Of a stretch of 64,000 bases of DNA, positions 10,383 to 19,282 are shown one piece after another. The position numbers were made by a program, and so were the translations under genes. The DNA comes from Syntrophobacterales bacterium Delta_02 (lineage in GTDB: Bacteria; Desulfobacterota; Syntrophorhabdia; Syntrophorhabdales; Syntrophorhabdaceae), in NCBI GenBank assembly GCA_001603955.1, contig LVAA01000079.1, forward strand, positions 1 through 64,000, written 5' to 3'. Position 1 is the stretch's first letter. Every line of letters starts with the position of its first letter. The notes under the pieces are model-generated. The model was not told where the DNA came from. It did not search any database and was given only the letters and a program-made list of their open reading frames with translations.

Positions 10383-10778
10383 ATGTCCCAGGGACCATAC
10401 AGCGATACAGTGATGGACCATTTCGAGCATCCCAGAAACATGGGCGAGATAGAAGAGGCCGATGGCATGGCGCAGGTTGGCAACCCCGCCTGTGGCGACG
10501 TGACGAGGATCTTCCTTAAGATAGAGAACGGTCGCATCGTCGACGTCAAGTTCAAGACCTTCGGTTGCGCGGCTGCGATCGCGTCGAGCAGCATGACGAC
10601 GGAACTCATCAAGGGAAAGACCATCGATGAAGCGCTCGCGCTCACGAATGAGGTTGTTGCGCGGGAGCTTGGCGGACTTCCCGAAGCAAAGCTGCACTGT
10701 TCGGTCATGGCGGAAGAGGCTCTGCGGGCCGCCATCGAAGATTACAAGAGGAAACACGGGCAACAGGACAACACATGA
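10383..10778 (+). CDS. iscU: Fe-S cluster assembly scaffold, IscU / NifU N-terminal-like
   Basis: YSDTVMDHFEHPRNMGEIEEADG..GNPACGDVTRIFLKIENG...FKTFGCAAAIASSSMTTELIKGKT...KLHCSVMAEEAL with three conserved Cys. Confidence 0.93.
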   Translation: MSQGPYSDTVMDHFEHPRNMGEIEEADGMAQVGNPACGDVTRIFLKIENGRIVDVKFKTFGCAAAIASSSMTTELIKGKTIDEALALTNEVVARELGGLPEAKLHCSVMAEEALRAAIEDYKRKHGQQDNT

Positions 10779-11158
10779 CGGAATTCCATGTCAGAACATC
10801 GAAGAGGGTCGAGGCCCTGAACATAACCGGCCAGGTCATGAACGCGGCAAAGGGACACCCGGGAAAGATCCTCCACGTCTACACCCCCCACACGACGTGC
10901 GCCATTACCATCAATGAAAATGCCGACCCCGATGTAATGCGCGACATTATCGAGGCGCTGGACAGGATGGTGCCCGCCGGCCATCCCTACCGGCACAGGG
11001 AAGGGAATTCCGATGCCCACATCAAGGCGGTCCTCGTCGGTGCATCGGTAAGCATCCCCCTTTCCGGTGACACGCCCGGGCTGGGGACGTGGCAGGGCGT
11101 CTTTCTCATGGAATTCGACGGGCCGCGGGAGCGAAGGGTCCAGGTAACGGTGGCATGA
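10775..11158 (+). CDS. yjbQ: YjbQ/UPF0047 family protein
   Basis: GKILHVYTPHTTCAITINENADPDVMRDI...HREGNSDAHIKAVLVGASVSIPL...GTWQGVFLMEFDGPRERRVQV. Confidence 0.92.
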   Translation: MTEFHVRTSKRVEALNITGQVMNAAKGHPGKILHVYTPHTTCAITINENADPDVMRDIIEALDRMVPAGHPYRHREGNSDAHIKAVLVGASVSIPLSGDTPGLGTWQGVFLMEFDGPRERRVQVTVA

Positions 11159-11190
11159 GAAGGCAAGACGATTGCCGCAAGACATTATAG

Positions 11191-11667
11191 ATGGAGAACC
11201 CAATGATAAAACTGAGAACGATATGTGTCATAACACTATGTCTCGTCCTCTTCGCCGCCTTCGCGACGGCGGTCCTTGCGAAGAATGAAAAGGTCGCGAC
11301 ACCGAAGGAGTACGGAGCCTATATCAAGACAAGCAAGGGGTTCGTCAGACTGTTACCCAACATCGTCTTCGATGAGAACGGGGTCGTTTTCGTGGAATCC
11401 AACAATCCCGCCCATTTTTTCCTCAAGGATTTCCAGTACTTCGTCCTCTACGGCAACTATGAGATGAGCGTGCTCACCGTGAACCCCATGGGCTTCTATC
11501 AGCCGTCGGCACTCGGCAAACCGCGTTTCGCCTTCGGAAAGAACATCGGCATCGACGTCAAGCCCCAGGGCAAGGACATGTACATCATAAAACCGAAAGA
11601 ATTGCTCGGCAGGGGATACTACAGCATCTGGATCAACGACACGGCATGGGATTTCATGCTGGATTAA
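11191..11667 (+). CDS. Secreted hypothetical protein
   Basis: N-terminal signal peptide, intact ORF; no family recognised. Confidence 0.65.
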   Translation: MENPMIKLRTICVITLCLVLFAAFATAVLAKNEKVATPKEYGAYIKTSKGFVRLLPNIVFDENGVVFVESNNPAHFFLKDFQYFVLYGNYEMSVLTVNPMGFYQPSALGKPRFAFGKNIGIDVKPQGKDMYIIKPKELLGRGYYSIWINDTAWDFMLD

Positions 11668-11668
11668 A

Positions 11669-11812
11669 ACGGGCTTGAATAGCTTGAGCCGCTTGAACCG
11701 CTTGAGCGTTTAAAGAAAAAAGAGACCCCTGTCGTGCTCAGTCACACAGGGGTCATTGTCTTTCTAACGTTCAAGCGGCTCTCAAGCCATTCAAGCGGTT
11801 CAAGCCGGTTTT
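11669..11812. repeat. Inverted short-period repeat, unit ~GCTTGAACC (9-10 bp), arms flanking a terminator hairpin
   Basis: Left arm GGCTTGAATAGCTTGAGCCGCTTGAACCGCTTGAGCG; right arm TTCAAGCGGCTCTCAAGCCATTCAAGCGGTTCAAGCC. Confidence 0.75.
11715..11754 (-). terminator. Rho-independent terminator reading on the minus strand, downstream of the tRNA genes
   Basis: Minus strand: GACCCCTGT..loop..ACAGGGGTC followed by TCTCTTTTTTC. Confidence 0.75.
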
Positions 11813-11814
11813 TT

Positions 11815-11889
11815 TGGAGGCGGCATCCGGATTTGAACCGGAGAATAACGGTTTTGCAGACCGTCGCCTTACCACTTGGCTATGCCGCC
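11815..11889 (-). tRNA. tRNA-Cys (anticodon GCA), CCA encoded
   Basis: GGCGGCATAGCCAAGTGGTAAGGCGACGGTCTGCAAAACCGTTATTCTCCGGTTCAAATCCGGATGCCGCCTCCA folds as a cloverleaf. Confidence 0.96.
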
Positions 11890-11946
11890 ATGAATTCAAG
11901 GACCAGGCGAGCCGCGTCGGCAACTCGTAAGGTTTGTAGGTTGTTA

Positions 11947-12021
<75 letters not shown>

Positions 12022-12297
12022 GCGTGTGTTTCTTATAATACAAACCCCTCCTCGATGTCAAGACGGAAAAGGTACGGCCGCCTCGAACCCACGACGCAAA
12101 AAAACCGGAGGAGACCCGGATAATCTCCCCCGGCATTCAGCAGGCAAGCCAGCTACCCTGCATCTTCATTCACCGTTAACGGGGCCGGGGTTCACACCCT
12201 TCGTCAGCCCCCTGTCGCGCCGACCCGTGATCCCCCTTCCGGGAACCTCTGCCGACCATTCAATGTGTTTATAATATACACCGTCCTGTCATTTTTC

Positions 12298-12313
12298 TGT
12301 AAAATAGGCTACA
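12298..12313. promoter_or_regulatory. Candidate Crp/Fnr-type operator TGTAAAATAGGCTACA
   Basis: Dyad symmetry; 14/16 identical to 16955-16970; ~20 nt upstream of the Crp-family ATG. Confidence 0.5.
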
Positions 12314-12333
12314 TTCGTGCTAGTTTTTATAGG

Positions 12334-13053
12334 ATGAAGACAAAGAGAGCCGAAAACCAAACGTCCCTGCCCTATTTTTCCGACTCGCCCTATGTCACGG
12401 ACAACGTCGGCAAGTTCACGGACGAACTGGACACCCTCCTCGCCATCGGGCGCCTCAGGCATTACAGTTCCGGTCAGATCGTATACCTGCAGGGAGAAGA
12501 GAGCACGAACTTCTACTTTGTCAGGGACGGGAAGGTCAAGGTAAGCATTTTCAAGGAGAATGGCTCCGAGAAGATACTCGCCATCCAGGAGGACAATACC
12601 TTTTTCGGCGAAAGCGCGGCCTTTGACCGTTATCCCTATTTCGCCACGGCAACGGTCATGGAGGAATCGGACATCTACGCCTTCGATATCGAAGAGACCG
12701 AGGCCCTGCTGAAGGCACACCCCGAGGTTTCACTTCTCATCATTACCTCCATCATCAGAAAGCTCAGGCTTCTCGGGCTCCAGGTGGAGGGCCTTTCCTT
12801 CCTGGACGCACAAAAACGTGTGGCCAGCATTCTTTTGAAGCTCATGCACGAGGTCGGGGAACCCGTGGCCGGCGGGATCCTCATAAAGAAGAGGATCACC
12901 CACGAGGACCTTGCCAATATCACGGGGCTATCAAGGGTGACGGTAACGAATGTTCTCAACTACCTGGACAGACTGAAGCTCATCACGAAAGGGCGGCTGC
13001 GATACACGATCATCGACCGCGCCAGGCTCGAATCCTTCGTCCGGTCAAAATGA
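12334..13053 (+). CDS. Crp/Fnr-family transcriptional regulator
   Basis: cNMP-type beta barrel (HYSSGQIVYLQGEESTNFYFVRDGKVKVSIF...FFGESAAFD) and HTH THEDLANITGLSRVTVTNVLNYL. Confidence 0.93.
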   Translation: MKTKRAENQTSLPYFSDSPYVTDNVGKFTDELDTLLAIGRLRHYSSGQIVYLQGEESTNFYFVRDGKVKVSIFKENGSEKILAIQEDNTFFGESAAFDRYPYFATATVMEESDIYAFDIEETEALLKAHPEVSLLIITSIIRKLRLLGLQVEGLSFLDAQKRVASILLKLMHEVGEPVAGGILIKKRITHEDLANITGLSRVTVTNVLNYLDRLKLITKGRLRYTIIDRARLESFVRSK

Positions 13054-14033
13054 ACAGGATACCCCTCACTTTTTGGAACATGGCATGTTGTCTTGCCCTG
13101 GTCGCCGCCTGCCTCCTTCCCGCCTCCCCGGCGCGTTGTGCCCGCCTGAGAACGATCACCTTCGCAACGACGAACACCGTGTGGGTGAGACAGTTCCAGC
13201 TCTTTACCGACGCGGTACACCGTGACAGCAGCGGAGAGACCCGTTTTCAGTTCGTGGGGGGGCCCGAGGCGATCCCACCCTTTGAACAGATCGAGGCGGT
13301 AAAAAAGGGCGTCGTGGATATCGCCCTTCTGCCCGCGGCCTATTTCGTGGCCCAGATGCCCGAAGCCGATGCCATGAAGCTTTCTCCCCATTCTCCCATG
13401 GAAGAACGAAAAAAGGGGATCTTCGCGTTTTACAGGGAACTGATGGAGAAGAATCTCGACGTCATCTATCTCGGGAAGATAACGGGCGGGATCAGGTATC
13501 ACCTCTACCTGAGGAAGCCTTTGAAAGGACCCGACCTCAAAGGGCTCAAGATCAGGGTAACCCCCATCTACGAGCCCTTCGTCAGGGCCCTTGGCGGGGT
13601 TGGCGTCACGACGGCCCCGGGAGAGGTCTACGTCGCCCTCGAAAGGGCCATTGTGGACGGTTTCGGCTGGCCGTCCATCGGCGTTCACGAGATGGGATGG
13701 GAAGAGGTGGTCCGCTATGTCATCGACCCCGGTTTTTACCAGACCGATGTCTGCGTGCTCGTGAACAGGAGAACCTGGGATGGTCTTCCCCCCACGGAAA
13801 GAAAGCTCATTGCGGGAGCCGCCGAGAGAGCAGAGCGGGAGACCTATGACCTCGCCCGGAAACTGGCCCGGCAGGAAAGGCAGTTTCTGCTTTCCCGGGG
13901 AATACAGGTGATAGAGTTCAAGGACGGCGAAAGAGAGTTCTACCTCGACACGGCCTACCGGGCAGGCTGGGAGAAGGTCATCGCAAAGAGTCCCGTCATC
14001 GGGGGGCGTCTCAAGAAGTTGATGGGGCGGTGA
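13050..14033 (+). CDS. TRAP transporter solute-binding protein (DctP family)
   Basis: Signal peptide, FPFEQIEAVKKGVVDIALLPAAYF-like region, LKGLKIRVTPIYEPFVRALGGVGVTTAPGEVYVALERAIVDGFGWP. Confidence 0.93.
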   Translation: MNRIPLTFWNMACCLALVAACLLPASPARCARLRTITFATTNTVWVRQFQLFTDAVHRDSSGETRFQFVGGPEAIPPFEQIEAVKKGVVDIALLPAAYFVAQMPEADAMKLSPHSPMEERKKGIFAFYRELMEKNLDVIYLGKITGGIRYHLYLRKPLKGPDLKGLKIRVTPIYEPFVRALGGVGVTTAPGEVYVALERAIVDGFGWPSIGVHEMGWEEVVRYVIDPGFYQTDVCVLVNRRTWDGLPPTERKLIAGAAERAERETYDLARKLARQERQFLLSRGIQVIEFKDGEREFYLDTAYRAGWEKVIAKSPVIGGRLKKLMGR

Positions 14034-14034
14034 T

Positions 14035-14511
14035 GTGAGGCGTTTCCTTTCCAGGACCCTCGACGCCGCGGCCGTATTCTCGGCCGCCTGCATTGCATTC
14101 ATCACCCTTTCGATATGCTGTGAGGTCATAGCCAGGTATTTCCTGCACCGGCCCCTGCGGTGGACCGTTGAAATATCGGAATACCTGCAGATCTACTTTG
14201 CCTTTCTCGGCGCCGCCTGGGTTCTGAGAAAAAAGGGGCACGTCAGCCTGGATATCGTGGTGGGCCGGCTCGGCCCCCGGTGCAGAAGAGCCTTCAGGCT
14301 CGCAACGGACATACTCGTTATCCTTGTGGCCGCAACGTTGTCCTTCTTCGCGGCCGTCGTCGCGCTGGAACAGTTCCTTCTCGGAACACCCGTGATCAAG
14401 TCATTGGAAGTGCCGAAGTGGATCGTCATTGCACCCATACCCGTTGGCATGTTCCTCGTCGCGGTCGAATCCTTCGTCGGGCTCATCGACGATCTGCAAG
14501 GCGAGAACTGA
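14035..14511 (+). CDS. TRAP transporter small permease (DctQ)
   Basis: CEVIARYFLHRPLRWTVEISEYLQIYFAFLGAAWVLRKKGHVSLDIV. Confidence 0.92.
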   Translation: MRRFLSRTLDAAAVFSAACIAFITLSICCEVIARYFLHRPLRWTVEISEYLQIYFAFLGAAWVLRKKGHVSLDIVVGRLGPRCRRAFRLATDILVILVAATLSFFAAVVALEQFLLGTPVIKSLEVPKWIVIAPIPVGMFLVAVESFVGLIDDLQGEN

Positions 14512-14512
14512 C

Positions 14513-15817
14513 GTGGAATGGTGGGCCATACTCCTCGTCTTCTTCGGTGGTTTCATCGGCCTTCTCGCGACCGGTCTCCCCGTTGCCTTCGCCTTCTTTC
14601 TCGTCAACATCATCGGGGCCTATTTCTTCATGGGGGGAACGGAAGGCATCAAGCAGCTCGTCCTTAACATGTACAGTTCGCTTGCCAACTTCACCCTGAC
14701 TCCCATACCCCTGTTCATATTCATGGGAGAAATACTCTTCAGATGCGGCATCGCGCGCAACGTCCTTAATATCTTCGACAAGTTCTTCGGCAGGATCCCG
14801 GGCAGACTTGGCATCCTGGCCGTCGCCGCCTCCACGTTCTTCTCCGGTCTCACGGGTTCAGCCATCAGCAACACGGCCCTTCTGGGCTCGTCACTCATGC
14901 CGGAGATGCGCTTGAGGGGCTACGGCAAACCGCTCATGATCGGCCCCATCATAGGGACCGGAGGACTTGCCATGATGATCCCGCCAAGCGCGCTTGCCGT
15001 CGTCCTCGGCTCCGTGGCACAGATATCCATATCGGGGATACTGATAGGGGGGATATTCCCGGGACTCATCATGGCATTTCTCTACGCATCCTACATCATA
15101 GGCAGGACGTTTCTCCAACCCTCCATAGCACCCGATTACGAGGTCCCAAGATCTGACCCCGTGAGCATAGTGAAAGAATTTCTCGTGTACGTCATGCCCC
15201 TGACGAGCGTCATCACCCTCGTTCTGGGACCCATATACATGGGGATCGCCACACCCACGGAGGCGGCCTCCCTGGGCTGCGTGGGGGCCCTGACGCTTTC
15301 CATCGTTTACAGGAAGCTCACTTTCTCCATATTCACCGAAGCCCTGGCAGCAACACTGAAAACAAGCTCCATGATCTTCCTCATAATAGCCGGTTCCGTG
15401 GGTTACAGCCAGATCATCTCTTTCAGCGGCGCCGGGGCGGGCCTGATCTCCGCCGTCGTCTCCCTCAACCTGCCCAACGTCCTCCTTATCACTATCATGC
15501 TCTCGATGTTGCTTCTGCTCGGCTGCTTCATGGACCAGATAGCCATGATGATGGTGACGGTGCCCCTCTTCATGCCCATCGTCTACCAGGCGAATATCGA
15601 TCCCCTCTGGTTCGGTATCATGATGCTCATCGCCCTCGACATCGGCTTCACTTCGCCGCCCTTCGGACTCCTTCTTTTTGTCATGAAGGGGATAGCTTCG
15701 GACGATATCACCATGATGGACATCTACAAGGCGGCCGTGCCCTTCATCGCCTGCAACCTCTTCACCCTCGCCCTTATCCTTGCGCTTCCGCGGATAGTGA
15801 TGGTCTTTCTAAAATAG
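14513..15817 (+). CDS. TRAP transporter large permease (DctM)
   Basis: Multi-TM; TPIPLFIFMGEILFRCGIARNVLN; GSAISNTALLGSSLMPEM; GTG start at 14513. Confidence 0.94.
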   Translation: MEWWAILLVFFGGFIGLLATGLPVAFAFFLVNIIGAYFFMGGTEGIKQLVLNMYSSLANFTLTPIPLFIFMGEILFRCGIARNVLNIFDKFFGRIPGRLGILAVAASTFFSGLTGSAISNTALLGSSLMPEMRLRGYGKPLMIGPIIGTGGLAMMIPPSALAVVLGSVAQISISGILIGGIFPGLIMAFLYASYIIGRTFLQPSIAPDYEVPRSDPVSIVKEFLVYVMPLTSVITLVLGPIYMGIATPTEAASLGCVGALTLSIVYRKLTFSIFTEALAATLKTSSMIFLIIAGSVGYSQIISFSGAGAGLISAVVSLNLPNVLLITIMLSMLLLLGCFMDQIAMMMVTVPLFMPIVYQANIDPLWFGIMMLIALDIGFTSPPFGLLLFVMKGIASDDITMMDIYKAAVPFIACNLFTLALILALPRIVMVFLK

Positions 15818-16006
15818 AGACAAAGAATAACCAAATCTCAAATCACCAAAGAATGCCAATTCGCTGGATTCCAATGACCAAACGAGATACAGCAATACAC
15901 TCTTGTCCTATCCATCGTATGGTCAATTGGACGTTGGTGAATTTGTCACTATTCTTTTCCCCGGTCATTGGAATTTGGTCATTGGTTATTCTTTCTCTCG
16001 ATCTGC
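15815..16006. repeat. Inverted heptad-like repeat element between convergent dctM and HAD genes (unit ~CCAATGACCAAATT)
   Basis: AAAGAATAACCAA (15832 region) and TTGGTTATTCTTT (15983 region) are perfect 13-bp inverted arms, with further CCAAATCTCAAATCACCAA / GGTCATTGGAATTTGGTCATTGG repeats inside. Confidence 0.75.
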
Positions 16007-16834
16007 TTACCGGTCAACCTTTTCGAGGAGTTGCATCACCGCCCGGTTCCAGCCCTCTGGTCCCGCTCCTTCGGCGCGTTCGAAACTCTCCGCCGCAAGG
16101 ATCCGGTCGTAACCGCCGCCGCCCTTTTCGACTATGATCGGCCGTTCCACGCATCGGAGCATGGGCAGGTCATTGGGGCTGTCGCCGAGCGCCACGGTCA
16201 TGACGTCGCCGTATTCCCTCCGGAACATCCCGGTGACGATGGAGACGGCCTTCCCCTTGTCGCTTTCCCCGAGGATGTGATAGAAGAGCCCCCGCGTGAT
16301 CCTGAAACCCTTTCTTTCTATGGAGGCAACCAGTTCTCCCCGCATCTGCGGATCGCCGCTGAACAAGAAGGGTTCGTCGAATTCCCGCTTTCCCGCCATG
16401 ACCGCCTCGGACAGGGGCAGGCCGGTTACGGTCGAGATCTCCTCGGCGGTCATGTCCCCGAACCCTCGAACATCGAACCCCTCATCGCGAAGCTGCGTGA
16501 GCGCCCCCCGCAAGTCCCGGTAACTGGCGCCGAGCCGAAGGACCAGATACCGGCTGTCGTCATCGTCGCCAGACGGGACCGATAACCCTCCGTCCATCGC
16601 AAAGTACCCGCGGGGCACGAAGACCGCGCCTCCGTTCTCCGCGATAAAAGGGTCGCCGTTCCGAAGCTTCACCCGGTAGTGCTCGATCTCGGCGCGTGTC
16701 TTGCTGGAACAAATGACTACGGGGATATGCCGCTCCCTGAGCATACCGAGCGCGGCCAGGGCCGGATCGAAGGAATAGGTCCGCGCGTCGAGGAGAGTTC
16801 CGTCCAGATCCGTGAACACAACGGTTCTCTTCAC
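16007..16834 (-). CDS. Mannosyl-/glucosyl-3-phosphoglycerate phosphatase (HAD-IIB, MPGP family)
   Basis: VVFTDLDGTLLDARTYSF, ICSSKTRAEIEHYRVKL, PFIAENGGAVFVPRGYF, GDSPNDLPML; GTG start at 16832-16834. Confidence 0.9.
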   Translation of the reverse strand: MKRTVVFTDLDGTLLDARTYSFDPALAALGMLRERHIPVVICSSKTRAEIEHYRVKLRNGDPFIAENGGAVFVPRGYFAMDGGLSVPSGDDDDSRYLVLRLGASYRDLRGALTQLRDEGFDVRGFGDMTAEEISTVTGLPLSEAVMAGKREFDEPFLFSGDPQMRGELVASIERKGFRITRGLFYHILGESDKGKAVSIVTGMFRREYGDVMTVALGDSPNDLPMLRCVERPIIVEKGGGGYDRILAAESFERAEGAGPEGWNRAVMQLLEKVDR

Positions 16835-16954
16835 CGGTTCACCGCCTTTCCGGCACCCCCGCCCGAAGTCGACCGGCACATGCAGGCCCGTGGTCCTTTT
16901 ATGTGACGTATTATCATACTTATGATATGCTACCATATGGCGGTTTAAAGAGAG

Positions 16955-16970
16955 TGTAAAATAGCTTACA
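16955..16970. promoter_or_regulatory. Candidate Crp/Fnr-type operator TGTAAAATAGCTTACA in the phosphatase/gpgS divergent intergenic region
   Basis: TGTAA-N6-TTACA perfect half-site dyad; 14/16 identical to 12298-12313. Confidence 0.55.
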
Positions 16971-17023
16971 GATTTTGGACCGCTTCTCAGATAGAGTGCT
17001 ACACTACATTTCAGGAGGTGAGC

Positions 17024-18232
17024 ATGTCCGATTTCTACCAGACAGGTGTTGTCCCCACACTGCACAGACTGGGAAAGGGCAATCTGGAAGAGGTCGAGTC
17101 CAGACTTACGCGATACGCGCAGGACAGACCGATCGCGCTCGTCCTTCCCTCGCTGTACAGCGAACTTGCCGGTGTGGCGCTATCCCGGATCGTTGAAGAA
17201 CTCAAAACCGTGCAATACATCAAGGAGATCGTCGTGACCCTGGGCCCCGCGTCGGAGACCGAGTTCCAGAACGCCCGGCGTTTCTTCTCCGTCCTCCCGC
17301 AGAAGGTCTGCGTCATATGGAACAACGGGAAAAGGATGAAGAAACTCTACCGGGCCATCGAAGCGGAGGACCTGCCTACGGGCCTGGAGGGCAAGGGACG
17401 CTCGGTGTGGATGGCCTACGGCTATGTCCTCGCACGCAGGGAGTTCAATGCCATCGCCCTTCACGACTGCGACATCCTCACCTATTCGCGCGATATGCTT
17501 GCAAGGCTCTGCTATCCCGTCACAAACCCCAGTCTGGACTATGATTTCTGCAAGGGGTTCTACACGAGGGTCACGGACAAGATGCACGGCAGGGTGACCC
17601 GGCTCCTTGTGACCCCCCTCATCCGCGCCCTCATCAAGATCCTGGGCTTCCACCCCCTTCTCGTCTTCTTTGACAGTTTTCGCTATATCCTTGCAGGAGA
17701 GTTCTCCATGGACGTGAACCTCGCCCGCATCAACAAGATCCCCGGCGACTGGGGCCTTGAGGTGGGAACACTGGCCGAGGTCTACAAGAACACCTCCATA
17801 AACCGCGTCTGCCAGGTCGATATCGCCGAGAATTACGAACACAAGCACCAGGAGCTTTCCCCCGAGGACGCCTCGAAGGGCCTCAACAAGATGTGCGTGG
17901 ATATCTGCAAATCCGTGTTCCGGACCCTGGCCTCCGAGGGGATAGTCTTTTCCGACGGTTTCTTCAAAACGCTCTTCGCCACCTACGCCCGCACTGCCCA
18001 GGACCACCTGAAACGGTACGAGGATGACGCCTCCATCAACGGTCTGCGTTTCGACCGTCACGAAGAAAGCCTTTCCGTGGAAACCTTCACGAAGGGCATC
18101 AAAACGGCGGCCGAGGTGATCATGAAAGACCCCCTGGGCGTTCCCCTCATCTCGAGCTGGGACAGGGTGACAGCGGCATTACCCGACATACTTGACAGGA
18201 TACGGGAGGCGGTCGAGGAGGATAACCGGTAG
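17024..18232 (+). CDS. Glucosyl-/mannosyl-3-phosphoglycerate synthase-like glycosyltransferase (GT81 type)
   Basis: LPSLYSELAGVALSRIVEELK, ALHDCDILTYSRDMLARLCYPV, AGEFSMDVNLARINKIPGDWGLEVGTLAEVYKN; adjacent to the cognate phosphatase. Confidence 0.85.
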   Translation: MSDFYQTGVVPTLHRLGKGNLEEVESRLTRYAQDRPIALVLPSLYSELAGVALSRIVEELKTVQYIKEIVVTLGPASETEFQNARRFFSVLPQKVCVIWNNGKRMKKLYRAIEAEDLPTGLEGKGRSVWMAYGYVLARREFNAIALHDCDILTYSRDMLARLCYPVTNPSLDYDFCKGFYTRVTDKMHGRVTRLLVTPLIRALIKILGFHPLLVFFDSFRYILAGEFSMDVNLARINKIPGDWGLEVGTLAEVYKNTSINRVCQVDIAENYEHKHQELSPEDASKGLNKMCVDICKSVFRTLASEGIVFSDGFFKTLFATYARTAQDHLKRYEDDASINGLRFDRHEESLSVETFTKGIKTAAEVIMKDPLGVPLISSWDRVTAALPDILDRIREAVEEDNR

Positions 18233-18276
18233 TGAAGAGCGAACAGCCGGCGCCCTGAAAGCCGGCGGGAGGAAGG

Positions 18277-18540
18277 ATGCGTTTTCTCATACTCATCGCC
18301 TGCATTGTCGTCGTAGTGGCCATTTTCTCCACCCAGAACTCGCAACCGGTCTCGGTCTCGTTCTTTGTCTGGAATTTTCAGGCATCGCTGGCCATCGTGG
18401 TCTTTCTCTCGGTCATGTGCGGTCTGGTTCTTGGTGTCCTGGCGTCGTTCCTTCTACGCGTCACGAGAAAACGGAAGGCGGCGGTCGGGAAGAAGGAGCC
18501 TGGGAGATCTCCGGGGACACCGGAGAGGCCGGGCCCATGA
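18277..18540 (+). CDS. LapA-domain (DUF1049) membrane protein
   Basis: Two TM helices with IFSTQNSQPVSVSFFVWNFQASLAIVVFLSVMCGLVLG. Confidence 0.8.
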   Translation: MRFLILIACIVVVVAIFSTQNSQPVSVSFFVWNFQASLAIVVFLSVMCGLVLGVLASFLLRVTRKRKAAVGKKEPGRSPGTPERPGP

Positions 18541-18595
18541 CCCCGGTTCCCCGGGACGGCCTTGAAGGGCCGTCCATGTAAGCGAGGTAAAACGT

Positions 18596-19282
18596 ATGGA
18601 AGGACATGAAGAACTGGAACGGCCTTTTGACTTCAGGCAGTGCGTGAGCATCATAAAATCAACGGGCGAGAAGGCGGCGGACCTGAAGGAGCTGCGGGAG
18701 GTGATCTCCAGGGTAAGTGATGACTCCATATTCCATCACACGTACCAGTATTTTCTGAAACAGCACATCCTGGAGTACACCAACGACTTCGCGCACTGGG
18801 CTGGAGAGGGTCTCGAGGAGAGGGCTCTGGCGGAGCAGTTGTCGAACATCGACCCTTATTCATTCGAGTCCATCGCGGACCTTCGCGCGGCCCTCGTCGG
18901 GGTGATCGATTCCTACCTCAAAAGGTTCCCCGAACCGCGCTATGCGCTTCCGGGAGATGAGTTCTTCTTCAACGAAACGGTAACCTTCGTCTTCCCCGTC
19001 GGGGTGTACGCGAAGAACCTGGCCGAATTCCTCCTTGCCATAAGATTCGTGGACAGAGGCTGTATCTATTATCATTTTTACGAGGCACGCATGCGGGTTC
19101 CCGGCGGGACGGACGATTTCTCCCGATGGGTCGATGAGACCCTGGGCAAGAAGGACCTGGCGGAAAAGATACAGGCCATCGACCCGTTCATGCACAACGC
19201 GGACGAGATACGGACGTACATCGCCGAGATCGTCATGGAGGAAGTGAATAAGGATATGGAAATGGCGGGGGTTCTGTCATGA
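18596..19282 (+). CDS. DUF5752-type protein linked to a trehalose synthase gene
   Basis: Duplicated segment FHHTYQYFLKQHILEYTNDFAHWAGEGLEERALAEQLSNIDPYSF / IYYHFYEARMRVPGGTDDFSRWVDETLGKKDLAEKIQAIDPFM; overlaps TreT by 4 nt. Confidence 0.75.
   Translation: MEGHEELERPFDFRQCVSIIKSTGEKAADLKELREVISRVSDDSIFHHTYQYFLKQHILEYTNDFAHWAGEGLEERALAEQLSNIDPYSFESIADLRAALVGVIDSYLKRFPEPRYALPGDEFFFNETVTFVFPVGVYAKNLAEFLLAIRFVDRGCIYYHFYEARMRVPGGTDDFSRWVDETLGKKDLAEKIQAIDPFMHNADEIRTYIAEIVMEEVNKDMEMAGVLS

Noticed and set aside
12100-12180. Hairpin CCGGAGGAGA-CCCGGATAA-TCTCCCCCGG upstream of the tRNAs as a terminator
   Set aside because: One mismatch and no U-tract on either strand; too weak to list as a feature.
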